Shown: positions 1-7,890 of the stretch, piece by piece
Layout of the letters: the number at the start of each line of letters is the position of its first letter
Position numbering within the stretch: the stretch's first letter is position 1
NCBI RefSeq assembly: GCF_013213835.1
Contig: NZ_JABSSU010000001.1
Coordinates: forward strand, 329,546 to 393,545
Direction: 5' to 3'
DNA from: Winogradskyella sp.
Lineage (GTDB): Bacteria > Bacteroidota > Bacteroidia > Flavobacteriales > Flavobacteriaceae
DNA: 64,000 nt
The notes under the pieces: model-generated
What the model saw: only the letters and a program-made list of their open reading frames with translations
Told to the model about the DNA's origin: nothing
Databases searched by the model: none
Made by a program: the position numbers and the translations under genes

Positions 1-217
1 TTTCTTGACAAATCTTCCATGTTGTTGCCTTGGTACCAGAAGTATCAGGAAATCCTTCAAAATCATCAGAATGATATATTGGTTTAACATCAATGCCTTC
101 ATTTGATTTCCAGATTAGTGTGTCATTGTAATCTGCACCTTTAAGGTCTACTTGGATTTTTTGTTTCCAAGCTTTTGAAGAAACGCTTTCAAATTCGTTA
201 AATAATGTTTTACTCAT
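1..217 (-). CDS. mutA: Methylmalonyl-CoA mutase small subunit, 5' part only
   Basis: Only the first 72 codons lie in the window; the gene runs off the left edge. It starts at an ATG at 217 on the reverse strand. The N-terminus reads MSKTLFNEFESVSSKAW and continues with a DLKGADY segment, which is characteristic of the Bacteroidetes small subunit of methylmalonyl-CoA mutase. With the B12-binding large subunit this enzyme interconverts methylmalonyl-CoA and succinyl-CoA in the cytoplasm. Its start overlaps the stop of the upstream DivIC-like gene by 8 nt (ATGAGTAA), so the two are probably co-translated. The identification rests on N-terminal resemblance alone. Confidence 0.8.
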   Translation of the reverse strand, partial: MSKTLFNEFESVSSKAWKQKIQVDLKGADYNDTLIWKSNEGIDVKPIYHSDDFEGFPDTSGTKATTWKICQE

Positions 218-536
218 CTTGTGGTTGTTTTGCGATGCTATCTTCGTATTCAATGATGAAAATATCTTCATCTGGTTTTTTCATATAATATGTTTCGCGA
301 GCTGTGCGTTCAACACCTTCTTGTGTGCTTAGCTCTTTTATCGCTTTTTTATCTTTTTCGATTTCGTTTTTATAATGCTGTTTCTGATATTCTAAGTCCT
401 CAATGTCTTTATTCATCTCATGATGAAATATCCAAGAATGCGCATCTATAAAAAGCATCCATATCACAAACACAATAAATATCAATAGATAAATATTCTT
501 AAATGGTTTTAGATATTTATTGTTCAAAAAACTCAT
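210..536 (-). CDS. Septum formation initiator family protein (DivIC/FtsB-like)
   Basis: This 108-residue bitopic protein is likely to act in the divisome at the inner membrane. It has a short basic N-terminus, one membrane helix at about residues 15-33 (IYLLIFIVFVIWMLF) and a periplasmic coiled coil rich in Glu, Lys and Gln at about 40-75. The ending ETYYMKKPDEDIFIIEYED matches the DivIC family. Size and topology fit FtsB/DivIC, which links early and late division proteins in known systems. It lies in an overlapping chain udk-divIC-mutA: 4 nt overlap with udk and 8 nt with mutA. The division role is inferred from the family. Confidence 0.85.
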   Translation of the reverse strand: MSFLNNKYLKPFKNIYLLIFIVFVIWMLFIDAHSWIFHHEMNKDIEDLEYQKQHYKNEIEKDKKAIKELSTQEGVERTARETYYMKKPDEDIFIIEYEDSIAKQPQDE

Positions 537-1141
537 GATAAACGTTCGTTAATTATGGTTTTAACAATATTTACAGCAACAGTATTGTATTTGTTGTTAG
601 GAATTATGATATCCGCATATTCTTTTGTTGGGTCAATAAACTGCTGATGCATTGGTTTTAAAGTAGTTTGGTACCTTGTAAGCACTTCGTCAATATCTCG
701 TCCTCGTTCGCTAATATCTCGTTTTAGTCTACGAATTAGCCGCTCATCAGAATCTGCATGAACGTAAATTTTAATATCAAATAAATCTCTGACATCTGGA
801 TTTGTTAGTATCAATATACCTTCAACGATCATTACTTTTCTTGGTAATGTTTTTATGGTATCACCAGTACGATTATGTTTTACGAAGGAATATACTGGTT
901 GTTCAATAGGATTCCCTTTTTTTAGTTCCTTAAGATGATTTACAAGTAAGTCGAAATCTATAGACCTTGGATGATCAAAATTAATCTTCACACGTTCATC
1001 GTAACTTAGGTGCGATGTGTCTTTGTAGTAGGAATCTTGAGCAATAACACCGACCTCACCTTCTGGTAATTCATTGAGAATGGTATTCACTACAGTCGTT
1101 TTTCCACATCCAGTTCCACCAGCGATTCCTATTATTAACAT
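533..1141 (-). CDS. udk: Uridine kinase
   Basis: Cytoplasmic pyrimidine-salvage enzyme that phosphorylates uridine and cytidine using ATP or GTP. The 202-residue length is normal for bacterial Udk. A P-loop (GGTGCGKTT, residues 8-16) is followed by QDSYYKD, the NFDHPRSIDFDLL substrate segment and ERLIRRLKRDISERGR, all typical of the family. The ATG start at 1141 puts the P-loop at the expected distance. It is the first gene of a reverse-strand chain with the DivIC-like gene and mutA, with a 4 nt overlap. The pairing with a divisome gene recurs in Bacteroidetes and need not mean a shared function. Confidence 0.93.
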   Translation of the reverse strand: MLIIGIAGGTGCGKTTVVNTILNELPEGEVGVIAQDSYYKDTSHLSYDERVKINFDHPRSIDFDLLVNHLKELKKGNPIEQPVYSFVKHNRTGDTIKTLPRKVMIVEGILILTNPDVRDLFDIKIYVHADSDERLIRRLKRDISERGRDIDEVLTRYQTTLKPMHQQFIDPTKEYADIIIPNNKYNTVAVNIVKTIINERLS

Positions 1142-1187
1142 ATGCGATTTCAGATTTAGTTAGATGTACAAATTTAGGTAATTGCTG

Positions 1188-1643
1188 TTATTTTTTTATG
1201 ACTTTTGTTACTTCTTCAGCGGTAAGAGTTTTTCCATATGTATTCTCCCAACTGTTGTTAATGTAATTCATAACATCTGCAACTTCTTCGTTGCTCAATC
1301 CCATAGGGTTCATAACACTATTATAGGTGATGCCATTTACAATGATTTCACCAGACATACCGTTTTTTATAGCTCTAATACTTGCGTCTTGATCGTTTTT
1401 GAGGTAATCAGAATTTGCAAGAGGCGGAAATATGTTTGCAGCACCTTTGCCGTCTTCCATATGGCAGGTTAAGCACATATCTTCATACACAAGTTTACCA
1501 CGATTAATACTTTCTTTCAATTTAGGATTAGTTGTAGAATCATTTTTGATCATTGAGTAATCGTGGTTGTTATTATGTTTATGTGCGGAATTACATGACA
1601 CTATTATTATGAAAATTAAAATCAGATTTAAGGATTTAATCAT
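1188..1643 (-). CDS. Mono-haem cytochrome c lipoprotein
   Basis: A 151-residue exported electron carrier. The N-terminus is a lipoprotein signal (hydrophobic stretch then IIVSC, Cys17), followed by a His/Asn-rich linker. The haem site CLTCH is at residues 57-61, and a likely axial Met lies in NPMGLSNEEVADVMNYI near residue 112. It overlaps the upstream PQQ-type sugar dehydrogenase by 4 nt (ATGA). The pair suggests that the cytochrome accepts electrons from that dehydrogenase; this is inference from neighbourhood. The substrate and the terminal acceptor cannot be read from the sequence. Confidence 0.88.
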   Translation of the reverse strand: MIKSLNLILIFIIIVSCNSAHKHNNNHDYSMIKNDSTTNPKLKESINRGKLVYEDMCLTCHMEDGKGAANIFPPLANSDYLKNDQDASIRAIKNGMSGEIIVNGITYNSVMNPMGLSNEEVADVMNYINNSWENTYGKTLTAEEVTKVIKK

Positions 1644-2740
1644 TGTTTTAGAAGTTTTACGATACCTAAATTTTCAACGCCTATATAAATATACCCATCA
1701 GGTCCTTGTTCAATGCATCGCACTCTACCAATACCATTCAACAGTCTTTCTTCTTTAACAACTTTATTATCCTTTAAAGTACACATGTCTAAGTACTGAA
1801 ATTTTAAAGATCCAACTAATAGATTACCTTTCCATGTGCCATACTTATTGCTATTAATAAAAGCCATTCCACTTGGTGCAATAGAAGGATCCCAATAATG
1901 TAAAGGTTGCTCCATGCCTTCTTTTTCGGTGATTTCTGTGAATTTGGTTCCACTATAATTAACACCATAACTAATAACTGGCCAACCATAGTTCCTACCG
2001 GCTTTAATAATATTTATTTCGTCACCACCTTTTGGCCCATGCTCATGAGTCCAAATTTCACCAGTTTTAGGATGCAAAGTCATGCCTTGTGGATTTCTAT
2101 GACCATAGGAATAAATTGCTTTTTTAACTTCTAGTTTATCGAAGAAAGGATTGTCTTCTGGGATAGTACCATCATCATTAATACGATAAATCTTTCCACA
2201 ATCTCTTGTAATATCTTGTGGGTTCTCTTCTCGATTACCACGATCACCAATACTAAAGAAAAGGTAACCCTTATTGTCGAATTGTAATCTCGAACCAAAA
2301 TGTTGTCCTTTTCGAGAGTTAGGTTTTGCCTTGTAGAGAACTTTCCAATCAGTGAGTTTATGTTCTTTTAGTTTCGCAAATGCGATTGTAGTATTACCTC
2401 CTAATCCTTCACCTTCAGAGGAGGCATAAGAGATATATACAAGTGCATTGTTTTTGAAATCTGGATGAAGGGTAATATCCATTAATCCACCTTGACCTCG
2501 CACATAAATCTCAGGTAGTCCGCTGATTTTGGTCTTCTTATTATTTTTAAAATGAATGAGTTCGCCAGCTTTTTCCGTAATCAGTATACTACCATCAGGT
2601 AGAAATGTAAAGCCCCATGGAATTTTAAGGTTTGGTACAATAATTTCATAGTCGTTTTTTGAATTTACTGGGTTTTTATCTTGTGCACATGTGAGAATAC
2701 AAATAAAAATAACACCGATAATTGGAAGCTTTAACTTCAT
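1640..2740 (-). CDS. PQQ-dependent sugar (glucose/sorbosone-type) dehydrogenase lipoprotein
   Basis: A 366-residue six-bladed propeller of the soluble glucose dehydrogenase/sorbosone dehydrogenase family, which oxidises aldoses with PQQ. The signal peptide ends ICILTC (lipid Cys18). Family motifs include PWGFTFLPDG, GGLMDITLHPDF, QHFGSRLQFD, RNPQGM and HEHGPKGGDEIN. The last carries the His and acidic residues that line the PQQ/calcium site in relatives. The following gene encodes a cytochrome c with a 4 nt overlap, so the two probably form a periplasmic redox unit. Many bacterial homologues have unknown substrates, so 'sugar' is a family-level call. No PQQ biosynthesis gene is in the window. 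Confidence 0.88.
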   Translation of the reverse strand: MKLKLPIIGVIFICILTCAQDKNPVNSKNDYEIIVPNLKIPWGFTFLPDGSILITEKAGELIHFKNNKKTKISGLPEIYVRGQGGLMDITLHPDFKNNALVYISYASSEGEGLGGNTTIAFAKLKEHKLTDWKVLYKAKPNSRKGQHFGSRLQFDNKGYLFFSIGDRGNREENPQDITRDCGKIYRINDDGTIPEDNPFFDKLEVKKAIYSYGHRNPQGMTLHPKTGEIWTHEHGPKGGDEINIIKAGRNYGWPVISYGVNYSGTKFTEITEKEGMEQPLHYWDPSIAPSGMAFINSNKYGTWKGNLLVGSLKFQYLDMCTLKDNKVVKEERLLNGIGRVRCIEQGPDGYIYIGVENLGIVKLLKQ

Positions 2741-2809
2741 GGGTTTTGATTGAAATGAATTACTTTTTTAAAGTTAAAAAAAATGTTACTGTTATGTAAA
2801 TAAAAACTC

Positions 2810-2817
2810 TATATTTG
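2810..2817 (+). promoter_or_regulatory. -7 box of the tRNA-Pro promoter
   Basis: TATATTTG matches the Bacteroidetes housekeeping -7 consensus TAnnTTTG exactly and sits 26 nt before the tRNA 5' end. No clear TTG -33 element is visible upstream. Confidence 0.6.
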
Positions 2818-2843
2818 CAGTCCAAAATTGATAACCACAATTT

Positions 2844-2918
2844 CGGGGTGTAGCGTAGCCCGGTTATCGCGCCGCGTTTGGGACGCGGAGGTCGCAGGTT
2901 CGAATCCTGCCACCCCGA
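2844..2918 (+). tRNA. tRNA-Pro (anticodon UGG)
   Basis: A complete cloverleaf can be folded by eye. The acceptor arm is CGGGGTG (2844-2850) with CACCCCG (2911-2917) and discriminator A at 2918. The anticodon stem CCGCG/CGCGG encloses the loop TTTGGGA, with anticodon TGG at 2879-2881. The T-loop is GGTTCGAATCC. The 3' CCA is not encoded (the sequence continues CAA), so it must be added after transcription. It is a lone tRNA with its own promoter box and a strong terminator. Confidence 0.97.
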
Positions 2919-2934
2919 CAAATTAAAATTTAAG

Positions 2935-2974
2935 AGTTCTCGTAGAAAGTTTACTTTCTTAAGAGAACTTTTTT
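2935..2974 (+). terminator. Terminator after tRNA-Pro
   Basis: The outer stem is AGTTCTC/GAGAACT and the inner stem is AGAAAG/CTTTCT with loop TTTA. A T-run follows directly (2970-2974). It ends the tRNA transcript. Confidence 0.8.
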
Positions 2975-3044
2975 AGTTTAATAAATTAAAGTTTCACTTT
3001 AATTTGAAACAATCATAAACAAGATCACGCAAGTAATCCTTTTT

Positions 3045-3881
3045 TTATTTCTGGCTCTTCCTAAATTCTGAAGGACTATAGTTTTTCATGTTCTTAAACG
3101 TCCTATTAAAATGACTTAAACTTTCAAATCCACAACTAAAGGCAATGTCTTGAATAGGTGTATTTGTTGTAGTAAGCAATAAACAAACACGTTCAATTCT
3201 GGTTTGATTTAAAAAAGAAACAAACGAATGACCAGAATGTTTCTTAAACCATCTACAAAACGATTGTGGTACCATATGAGTGAATTCTGCCATTCTTTTG
3301 ACGCTTAGCTGTTCATCAAGATGTTCTAAAATATAATTTGTTGTTTTTGCAATTTTGTCTTGCGAGCCAACAAGTTGAAGCCTTTCCAAATAGTTTTCTG
3401 AAGCTAGTGTATTAAAATCGTTATCAAGCGTGAGTTGTTCTATAATTTCAATTAAAGCGCTAAGTTTCGATATGCTTGAAAGGTTTTCAAAAGCAATAAT
3501 TTGTTCAATAAGTGTTTCACTTGGATTAAAAAAATGAAGTCCACGTTTTGCTTTTTCAAACAATGTATAGAATGCATCACATTCGGTAAAACTCTTAAAA
3601 AGTGAACTTCTAAACTGAAAAATATAAGCTTCTTGATTTTCTGTTTTTGAAGCGCTAACCCAATGATGAGGTAAGTTTTTGCCAACTAAAACCAAATCAT
3701 AATCTGAAAATGAAGCTATAGAATCACCAACAAATCGAGTACCATCACCTTTTTTTATAAGTGTAAGTTCCAGTTCTGGATGGTAATGCCAATAAGGCAA
3801 AAATACAGTGTCACTTCGCTTAAAAAAATGAAATGATTGCTGAGATGCTTCAATAGCAATATGTTCTAACTCTGGTTGCAA
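3045..3881 (-). CDS. AraC family transcriptional regulator
   Basis: A 278-residue two-domain regulator. Residues about 10-150 form a cupin-like sensor (YWHYHPELELTLIKKGDGTRFVGD). About 175-278 is the AraC double helix-turn-helix, with CGFESLSHFNRTFKNMKNYSPSEFR in its second half. An in-frame TAA lies immediately upstream and the first codon is TTG at 3881. Homologues start with a similar xxPxLEHI sequence, so the TTG is probably the real start. It is divergent from the dioxygenase-isomerase-GH127 operon (131 nt between starts) and is the obvious candidate regulator of that locus, presumably sensing a sugar. The ligand is unknown. Confidence 0.9.
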   Translation of the reverse strand: MQPELEHIAIEASQQSFHFFKRSDTVFLPYWHYHPELELTLIKKGDGTRFVGDSIASFSDYDLVLVGKNLPHHWVSASKTENQEAYIFQFRSSLFKSFTECDAFYTLFEKAKRGLHFFNPSETLIEQIIAFENLSSISKLSALIEIIEQLTLDNDFNTLASENYLERLQLVGSQDKIAKTTNYILEHLDEQLSVKRMAEFTHMVPQSFCRWFKKHSGHSFVSFLNQTRIERVCLLLTTTNTPIQDIAFSCGFESLSHFNRTFKNMKNYSPSEFRKSQK

Positions 3882-3982
3882 TTATATAAAATTAACTCTA
3901 TTTGTATTCAAAAATAGTATATAAGGTTTAAATATGCATAGTTTTGGTTAATTTTAGCAAAAGATAGTTGCTGTATTCCATA

Positions 3983-3990
3983 TAATTTTG
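3983..3990 (+). promoter_or_regulatory. Candidate -7 box for the carbohydrate operon
   Basis: TAATTTTG fits TAnnTTTG and lies 21 nt before the ATG at 4012, inside the 130 nt region shared with the divergent AraC gene. The spacing to any TTG upstream is not canonical, which would suit an activator-dependent promoter. Confidence 0.5.
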
Positions 3991-4011
3991 AATCAGTAAA
4001 AATCTTTAATT

Positions 4012-4824
4012 ATGCTTACAGAAACAGTTTTAAATCAGTCTTACTCACTTACAGAAGAGCAGATTTCTTTTTATCAAGAGCACAAATACATAAAATTAAA
4101 AGATGTGCTAGACCAAGAAACACTTAATTATTTCAATAGAATTATAAGTGAAAAAGTTGACGAACTTAATGAAGAAGATATGCCTTTGGCAGAGCGTACA
4201 ACTTATGGAAAAGCGTTTTTGCAGTTGTTCAATCTTTGGACAAAAGATGAAGCAATTAAAGAATTGATTTTTAGTGAACGTTTAGCCAAAATAGCTTCAG
4301 ATTTAATGCAAGTTGATGGTGTGCGTTTGTACCACGACCAAGCCTTGTTTAAAGAAGCTGGTGGTGGAATTACACCTTGGCACGCAGACCAACATTATTG
4401 GCCATTGGCTACAGATAAAACCATTACAGCTTGGATTCCGTTGCAAGAAACACCTTTAGAAATGGGGCCTTTAGAGTTTAGCGCTGGTAGTCATCAAATT
4501 CTCGAAGGTAGAGAATTGTCAATTAGTGATGATAGTGAATCTCAAATTGAAAAACGATTAAAAGTCACAGACTTTAAACACGTTATAGAACCTTTTGATG
4601 TTGGTGAAATCAGCTTCCATTCTGGTTGGGTATTTCATCGTGCTGGTGCAAACACAACAGACCAGATGCGAAAAGTAATGACCATAATTTATATGGATAA
4701 AGATATGACGCTAAAAGAGCCAACTAACGATGGACAACAAAATGATTGGGATACGTGGTGTCCTGGTGCAAAAGTTGGCGAGCAAATCAATACACCTTTA
4801 AATCCAGTTTTGTATGCAAATTAA
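4012..4824 (+). CDS. Phytanoyl-CoA dioxygenase (PhyH) family protein
   Basis: A 270-residue Fe(II)/2-oxoglutarate-dependent oxygenase of the PhyH superfamily. The iron ligands are visible as WHAD (His124, Asp126) and the distal FHRAG (His209). An Arg about 11 residues further on (Arg220) is positioned to bind 2-oxoglutarate. No signal peptide is seen, so it should be cytoplasmic. It is the first gene of an operon with a TIM-barrel isomerase-like protein (11 nt overlap) and GH127 and GH13 enzymes. That context points to oxidation of a sugar-derived or methylated/sulfated substrate rather than phytanoyl-CoA. The substrate is unknown. Confidence 0.87.
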   Translation: MLTETVLNQSYSLTEEQISFYQEHKYIKLKDVLDQETLNYFNRIISEKVDELNEEDMPLAERTTYGKAFLQLFNLWTKDEAIKELIFSERLAKIASDLMQVDGVRLYHDQALFKEAGGGITPWHADQHYWPLATDKTITAWIPLQETPLEMGPLEFSAGSHQILEGRELSISDDSESQIEKRLKVTDFKHVIEPFDVGEISFHSGWVFHRAGANTTDQMRKVMTIIYMDKDMTLKEPTNDGQQNDWDTWCPGAKVGEQINTPLNPVLYAN

Positions 4825-5641
4825 ATATTTATGTCCTTTTTGGGGAAGCGAAGCCTTGCAACCAAAAGCATTTTTAGATTATATCAAAGAAAATGGTTAC
4901 GATGGTATTGAGATGAATATTCCAAAAGACGCTATTTTTGAAACTCAATTTTATGATGTTTTAAATGAAGCAAGAAAAGACAATCCTGAATTTATTTGCG
5001 GATTACAACAGGTGTTTGGTGTAAAGAAGGAAACACCAAGAGAATATTTGAGCAAGGTTTTAGAACGACTAGAAAGTATGGTGCACTACAAACCAGATTT
5101 CTTCAATTCTCATACAGGAAAAGACCATTATTCGTTTGAAGATAACTGTATGATTATTGATGCTATCGAAGAATTTTCAGCAAAAAGAGGCATTCCTGTG
5201 TATCACGAAATTCATAGAGGACGTTTCACATTTCATTCTCAGGCGACGTTACGCTATTTGGACATTTTCCCAGACTTAAAATTTGTTGGTGATTTTTCTC
5301 ATTGGTGTGTGGTTTCGGAGTCCTTACTTCAAGATCAAGAAGAAGCGATTCAAAAGGTGATTCCGCACATTGCACATTTACACGCAAGAGTCGCAACAGA
5401 GCAAGCGTCTCAGGTAAATAATCCGTTTGCACCAGAATGGTCAGCGCATTTAGAGCGATTTACAAACATTTGGAAAGATACTGTTGGTTACCTCAAAGAC
5501 AAAACTAAGCAATTTTCTATCACACCAGAATTTGGTCCATTTCCATATATGCCACAAGCGCCTTTTACACAAGAACCACTTTCTAATCAAAGAGAGATAA
5601 ATGTAAAAATGAAAGACTACTTGAAAACACAATTATTATGA
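4814..5641 (+). CDS. Sugar phosphate isomerase/epimerase-like TIM-barrel protein
   Basis: A 275-residue protein of the xylose isomerase-like TIM-barrel superfamily. Segments such as NGYDGIEMNIP, FFNSHTGKDHYSF, PVYHEIHRGRFTFH, LKFVGDFSHWCVV and HLHARV supply the His/Glu/Asp residues that bind a divalent metal at the barrel mouth in this superfamily. It has no signal peptide. It overlaps the upstream dioxygenase by 11 nt and the downstream GH127 gene by 4 nt, a tightly coupled arrangement. Its reaction, isomerisation or epimerisation of a released sugar, is inferred from the fold and neighbours. It could also act on inositol-like compounds. Confidence 0.82.
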   Translation: MQIKYLCPFWGSEALQPKAFLDYIKENGYDGIEMNIPKDAIFETQFYDVLNEARKDNPEFICGLQQVFGVKKETPREYLSKVLERLESMVHYKPDFFNSHTGKDHYSFEDNCMIIDAIEEFSAKRGIPVYHEIHRGRFTFHSQATLRYLDIFPDLKFVGDFSHWCVVSESLLQDQEEAIQKVIPHIAHLHARVATEQASQVNNPFAPEWSAHLERFTNIWKDTVGYLKDKTKQFSITPEFGPFPYMPQAPFTQEPLSNQREINVKMKDYLKTQLL

Positions 5642-7701
5642 AACAAACAATAGGTGTTATTATTGTGTTGACACTGTTTTCGTGTAAACGAGAACAGAAA
5701 AACTCACAAGGTGAAAACTTTAGTGATAATGTAAATAAAGTCGCTTCAACAATTATTGACGATTCTGAACAGCTCAAGTTTTTCAATAAACCTAAACAAC
5801 CAATACAAGTAAAATTTGAACAATTTCCAACAGGAAGTGTGCAACCTAAAGGTTGGATTCTCAATATGATGAAAAGCGATTTGCAACAAGGCATTGTTGG
5901 GGCTTTAGGCGAATTGTATCCAGGAATAAAATCAGATGATTTATACAATACTGCGCGTCGTGGTGGAATGGAAGATATTCCAGAAATGGGTGATTTGGTA
6001 TTAACTGGTGCTGCTTGGGAAAAATCAATTATGTGGTGGAATGCCGAAACCATTGGCAATTGGTGGGACGGATTTATTAGACACGCGTTTTTAACTAACG
6101 ATGCAAAAGCGATTCAGAAATCTCACGATGTGATAAAAAATCTGCTAGCATCACAAGATGATGATGGTTACATTGGCATTTACAAACCCAATTTGCGTTA
6201 CCAACACGAAGGTTCTAACGGCGAACTTTGGGCACAAACTACTGCGTTTAGAACAATGCTCGCTTATTATGAGTTTACTCAAGATAAATCGGTTTTAGAT
6301 GCTGTTGAAAAGGCAATGCAGCTAACCATTAAAAATTATGGCGAAGTTGGTGAAAATCCATTCTATCTTAAAAATGCTTTTGGTGGTGTCACTCACGGAT
6401 TAATGCTCACAGATGTCTGTGAAACTTTATTCAGAATTACTAAAAATGAAGCGTATCAAGATTATGCTACCTATTTGTATAAAGCATTTTCAACCTATTC
6501 CATAAACCGCTCGTTTAACGATTTGCGTTATCCATATTTAAAGGAAAAAGATTCACTTTTTGAAGGTCACGGCGTTCATACCTACGAACACATTCGTACT
6601 ATGGTAAATGCGTATTACAACACAGGATATCCAGAATTGGAAATTGCTTACCATAATATGTTAGACAAGTTAGAGCCTTGCATTTTACCAAGTGGTGCTG
6701 GTCATGGAAATGAATGGATTTTAAAAATGAAAGCGCATCCAACCCATACAAGTAGTGAATATTGTACGATGCTAGAATTGCGAAATTCCTACGGAAGTTT
6801 GATTCAAAAAACTGGTGATATTTCATTTGCTGATGAAGCTGAAAAACTAACCTACAATGCAATGTTAGGATTCAGAAATAGAGAAGGAACAGCATTGACT
6901 TATGGAAAAGCAGACAACTGCTATGTGTTAGATGGTCATCATCACGAAAATGGTGAGTCTAAAGCAGACCCAAGATATAAGTATTCGCCAACACATTCAG
7001 AACCTGCTGTATGTTGTGTGCCGAATTATACTAGAAATTTTCCATATTTCTTAGAACAGATGTGGATGAAATCTGAAGGTGGAATAGCCTCTGTAATGTT
7101 TGGACCTTCAAAACTTACAACTCAAATTGAAGGTGCTGAAGTTTCAATCGAACAAATTACAAATTATCCAATGTCTGATGACGTGACTTTTAAGTTTACA
7201 ATGAAAGACCCTAAGACTTTTAGTTTTCAAATTAGACAACCAAAATGGTCTAACGGATTAGAAAGTAATATTGCATTAGGTGATTTAAAAGATGGATTTT
7301 ATACAATTTCAAAAGAATGGAAAAATGGTGATGAAATCACAATTATATTCAATAATGAAACTAAGCAACATAAAGCTTTAAATGATGAAGTGTATTTGCA
7401 ACGTGGACCAATTGTGTATGCTTTTGAAATTCCGCATAAAGTGGAAACTATAAAAACCTATTCAAAAGTAAATTACAGCGATTATTATTGCTTTCCAACT
7501 AATGAAGATTTTAAAGATTTGAAGCTTGATTCAGATTCAAAATTTGAATTGAAAAGTGCTTCTAATTCAGATTCGTTTTATGATTCTGAATGGAATTTAG
7601 AAGGCAGTTTATTTAATGCTTCAAAAAATAAAAGTCAAAACGTCACACTTGTGCCATTAGGAAAAACAGTGTTGAGACGTGTTACGTTTCCAAAACAATA
7701 A
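5638..7701 (+). CDS. GH127-family (DUF1680) glycoside hydrolase lipoprotein, probable beta-L-arabinofuranosidase type
   Basis: A 687-residue protein with a lipoprotein signal ending LTLFSC (Cys16), followed by the (alpha/alpha)6 DUF1680 domain and C-terminal beta domains. The zinc/cysteine-nucleophile site of GH127 is preserved: Glu374-x-Cys376 in SSEYCTML and adjacent Cys459-Cys460 in AVCCVPNY. This is the same arrangement as the Glu-Cys-Cys-Cys set of characterised beta-L-arabinofuranosidases. It overlaps the isomerase-like gene by 4 nt. The related GH146 family shares the domain, and marine relatives may act on other sugars, so the exact linkage is uncertain. It is probably surface- or periplasm-anchored. 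Confidence 0.86.
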   Translation: MKQTIGVIIVLTLFSCKREQKNSQGENFSDNVNKVASTIIDDSEQLKFFNKPKQPIQVKFEQFPTGSVQPKGWILNMMKSDLQQGIVGALGELYPGIKSDDLYNTARRGGMEDIPEMGDLVLTGAAWEKSIMWWNAETIGNWWDGFIRHAFLTNDAKAIQKSHDVIKNLLASQDDDGYIGIYKPNLRYQHEGSNGELWAQTTAFRTMLAYYEFTQDKSVLDAVEKAMQLTIKNYGEVGENPFYLKNAFGGVTHGLMLTDVCETLFRITKNEAYQDYATYLYKAFSTYSINRSFNDLRYPYLKEKDSLFEGHGVHTYEHIRTMVNAYYNTGYPELEIAYHNMLDKLEPCILPSGAGHGNEWILKMKAHPTHTSSEYCTMLELRNSYGSLIQKTGDISFADEAEKLTYNAMLGFRNREGTALTYGKADNCYVLDGHHHENGESKADPRYKYSPTHSEPAVCCVPNYTRNFPYFLEQMWMKSEGGIASVMFGPSKLTTQIEGAEVSIEQITNYPMSDDVTFKFTMKDPKTFSFQIRQPKWSNGLESNIALGDLKDGFYTISKEWKNGDEITIIFNNETKQHKALNDEVYLQRGPIVYAFEIPHKVETIKTYSKVNYSDYYCFPTNEDFKDLKLDSDSKFELKSASNSDSFYDSEWNLEGSLFNASKNKSQNVTLVPLGKTVLRRVTFPKQ

Positions 7702-7751
7702 AAAATGAAAAACTTTAATATATTTAATGTGTTATACACTAATTTGAAAAC

Positions 7752-7869
7752 CGTCAGTTCGAGTTTTTTCGTGAAGAAAAAGTATCGAGAACAAGGTTTT
7801 TTTGGTTTAAAATTCGGTTTTCGATACAATTTTTCATCATCATTTTCTGAAAAATCACTCAAACTGACG
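7752..7869 (+). repeat. Palindromic intergenic element read in frame with the GH13 ORF
   Basis: Nested inverted repeats. The outer arms are CGTCAGTTCGAGT at 7752-7764 and ACTCAAACTGACG at 7857-7869 with one mismatch. The inner arms are GTATCGAGAAC at 7782-7792 and GTTTTCGATAC at 7817-7827, also with one mismatch. The ends (GTCAnnTnGAG) resemble the element at 46087-46159. It looks like a REP/MITE-type intergenic repeat of flavobacteria. It carries no stop in the frame of the following gene. Confidence 0.75.
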
Positions 7870-7890
7870 AATTATATCAATCCAGGGTTT

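Noticed and set aside
1182..1472. 96-codon plus-strand frame over the cytochrome gene
   Set aside because: It is fully antisense to a cytochrome with a clear lipobox and CxxCH, and it has no promoter or family sign.
5583..6059. 158-codon reverse frame over GH127
   Set aside because: It overlaps the GH127 gene with its catalytic set elsewhere in frame; the predicted protein has no recognisable domain.
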